Source: Algoriphagus hitonicola | Lineage (GTDB): Bacteria; Bacteroidota; Bacteroidia; Cytophagales; Cyclobacteriaceae | Assembly (NCBI RefSeq): GCF_900113375.1 | Contig: NZ_FOPC01000015.1 | Span: forward strand, 29,221-93,220 | Length of the DNA stretch: 64,000 bases | Direction: 5' to 3' | Shown here: one piece after another, positions 63,680 through 64,000 of the stretch | Layout: every line of letters starts with the position of its first letter | Position numbering within the stretch: the first letter of the stretch is position 1 | The notes under the pieces: generated by a model | Seen by the model: only the letters and a program-made list of their open reading frames with translations | Database searches by the model: none | What the model was told of the DNA's origin: nothing | Made by a program: the position numbers and the translations under genes

Positions 63680-64000
63680 GATCTGCTACATTTGATTGGA
63701 CAGTAAGTTAAGCCCCTTAACTTAGAACCAATGAAAGAAGGAACAAGAAGAAGTTTTGACAAGGAATTCAAGAAGATGGTTGTCCAGCTTCACAAGAGTG
63801 GTAAATCATCGAATGAGATTGGCAGAGAATTGGGTATTCCCGGAGACATGGTTCGCCGTTGGAGTAGAGAGTATGAGTCCAGTGGAGATCAGAGTTTTGC
63901 AGGTAATGGCAAGCCGATTCTGAGTGCGGAACAGCGGGAAATAGCCGAATTGAAGAAAGCCTTGAAAGAGGCCCAAATCGAACGGGACATTTTAAAAAAG
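63680..64000 (+). mobile_element. IS3-family insertion sequence, left part (right end outside window)
   Basis: The DNA after the tRNA duplication (from about 63678-63680) changes to GATCTGCTACATTTGATTGG, the kind of sequence found at IS3-type ends, followed by an 8-bp inverted repeat TAAGTTAA / TTAACTTA (63705-63725) and then orfA. The exact left end and target duplication cannot be fixed because the right end is missing. Confidence 0.7.
63731..64000 (+). CDS. IS3-family transposase OrfA (partial)
   Basis: Helix-turn-helix protein of the IS3/IS911 OrfA type, truncated by the window edge after 90 codons. It starts MKEGTRRSFDKEFKKMVVQL; the HTH is KSSNEIGRELGIPGDMVRRW, followed by SAEQREIAELKKALKEA and QIERDILKK, the leucine-zipper start of OrfA. 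Normally a -1 frameshift joins OrfA with the DDE transposase OrfB, which would lie beyond the window. The protein binds the IS ends. Confidence 0.9.
   Translation, partial: MKEGTRRSFDKEFKKMVVQLHKSGKSSNEIGRELGIPGDMVRRWSREYESSGDQSFAGNGKPILSAEQREIAELKKALKEAQIERDILKK

Noticed and set aside
1..64000. CRISPR array
   Set aside because: No regularly spaced direct repeats or cas genes were seen; the repeats at 18101-18290 and 63528-63679 have only two copies each.

Overview
The window comes from a Bacteroidota chromosome, most likely an Algoriphagus-like member of the Cyclobacteriaceae/Cytophagales. The evidence is a complete alternative complex III plus caa3-type oxidase cluster, the long Bacteroidota form of IspG, many short-signal lipoproteins ending in LSSC/LFSC-type lipoboxes, a BtuB-BtuG pair for vitamin B12, and Bacteroidota-type promoters (TTG, about 20 bp, TAnnTTTG) before several genes. 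The genus is an inference from gene content.

Positions 1-13,271 carry a B12 theme. The window opens inside the large subunit of B12-dependent methylmalonyl-CoA mutase. Next come a lipoprotein gene broken by one in-frame stop (1227-1616), a ferredoxin with its reductase and a MarR regulator, and a divergent B12 uptake locus. BtuF-BtuC-BtuD-like ABC genes run leftward. A promoter, cobalamin riboswitch, btuB and btuG-like gene run rightward. A roughly 300 bp inverted-repeat element separates this from a DUF3298-like lipoprotein and MeaB, the mutase chaperone. No B12 biosynthesis genes are visible.

Positions 13,300-24,630 hold hemJ, a Sco protein, a cytochrome c lipoprotein, a class IV aminotransferase, a LolD/FtsX-type ABC exporter with a DUF3299-like secreted partner, a propeller-type sensor kinase followed by a receiver-kinase protein, and sucD. 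A tandem repeat of about 90-100 bp lies between the two exporter genes. Positions 24,592-27,194 form a terminator-bounded cassette: a six-cysteine exported peptide, a 6-bladed propeller lipoprotein and a small envelope protein, beside a decayed coding fragment.

Positions 27,211-42,841 hold a DUF5117/5118-type metzincin, a 1261-residue protein of unknown function ending in a Schlafen AlbA_2 domain (the best candidate for something undescribed), an ABC-F protein, a tandem NIPSNAP protein, ispG, an SDR reductase and a very large outer-membrane protein. Next to these is a 1234-residue NtrY-like kinase (42,880-46,584).

Positions 46,639-63,104 are one leftward respiratory cluster: actABCDEF, then oxidase subunits II and I, heme A and heme O synthases, two subunit III paralogues, subunit IV, Sco, a DUF420 protein and a small cysteine-pair membrane protein. 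Together they encode quinol oxidation, electron transfer to oxygen, and heme and copper assembly. A good promoter lies just before actA. The right edge holds tRNA-Cys, a degenerate copy of its 3' half, and the start of an IS3-family insertion sequence that runs out of the window.
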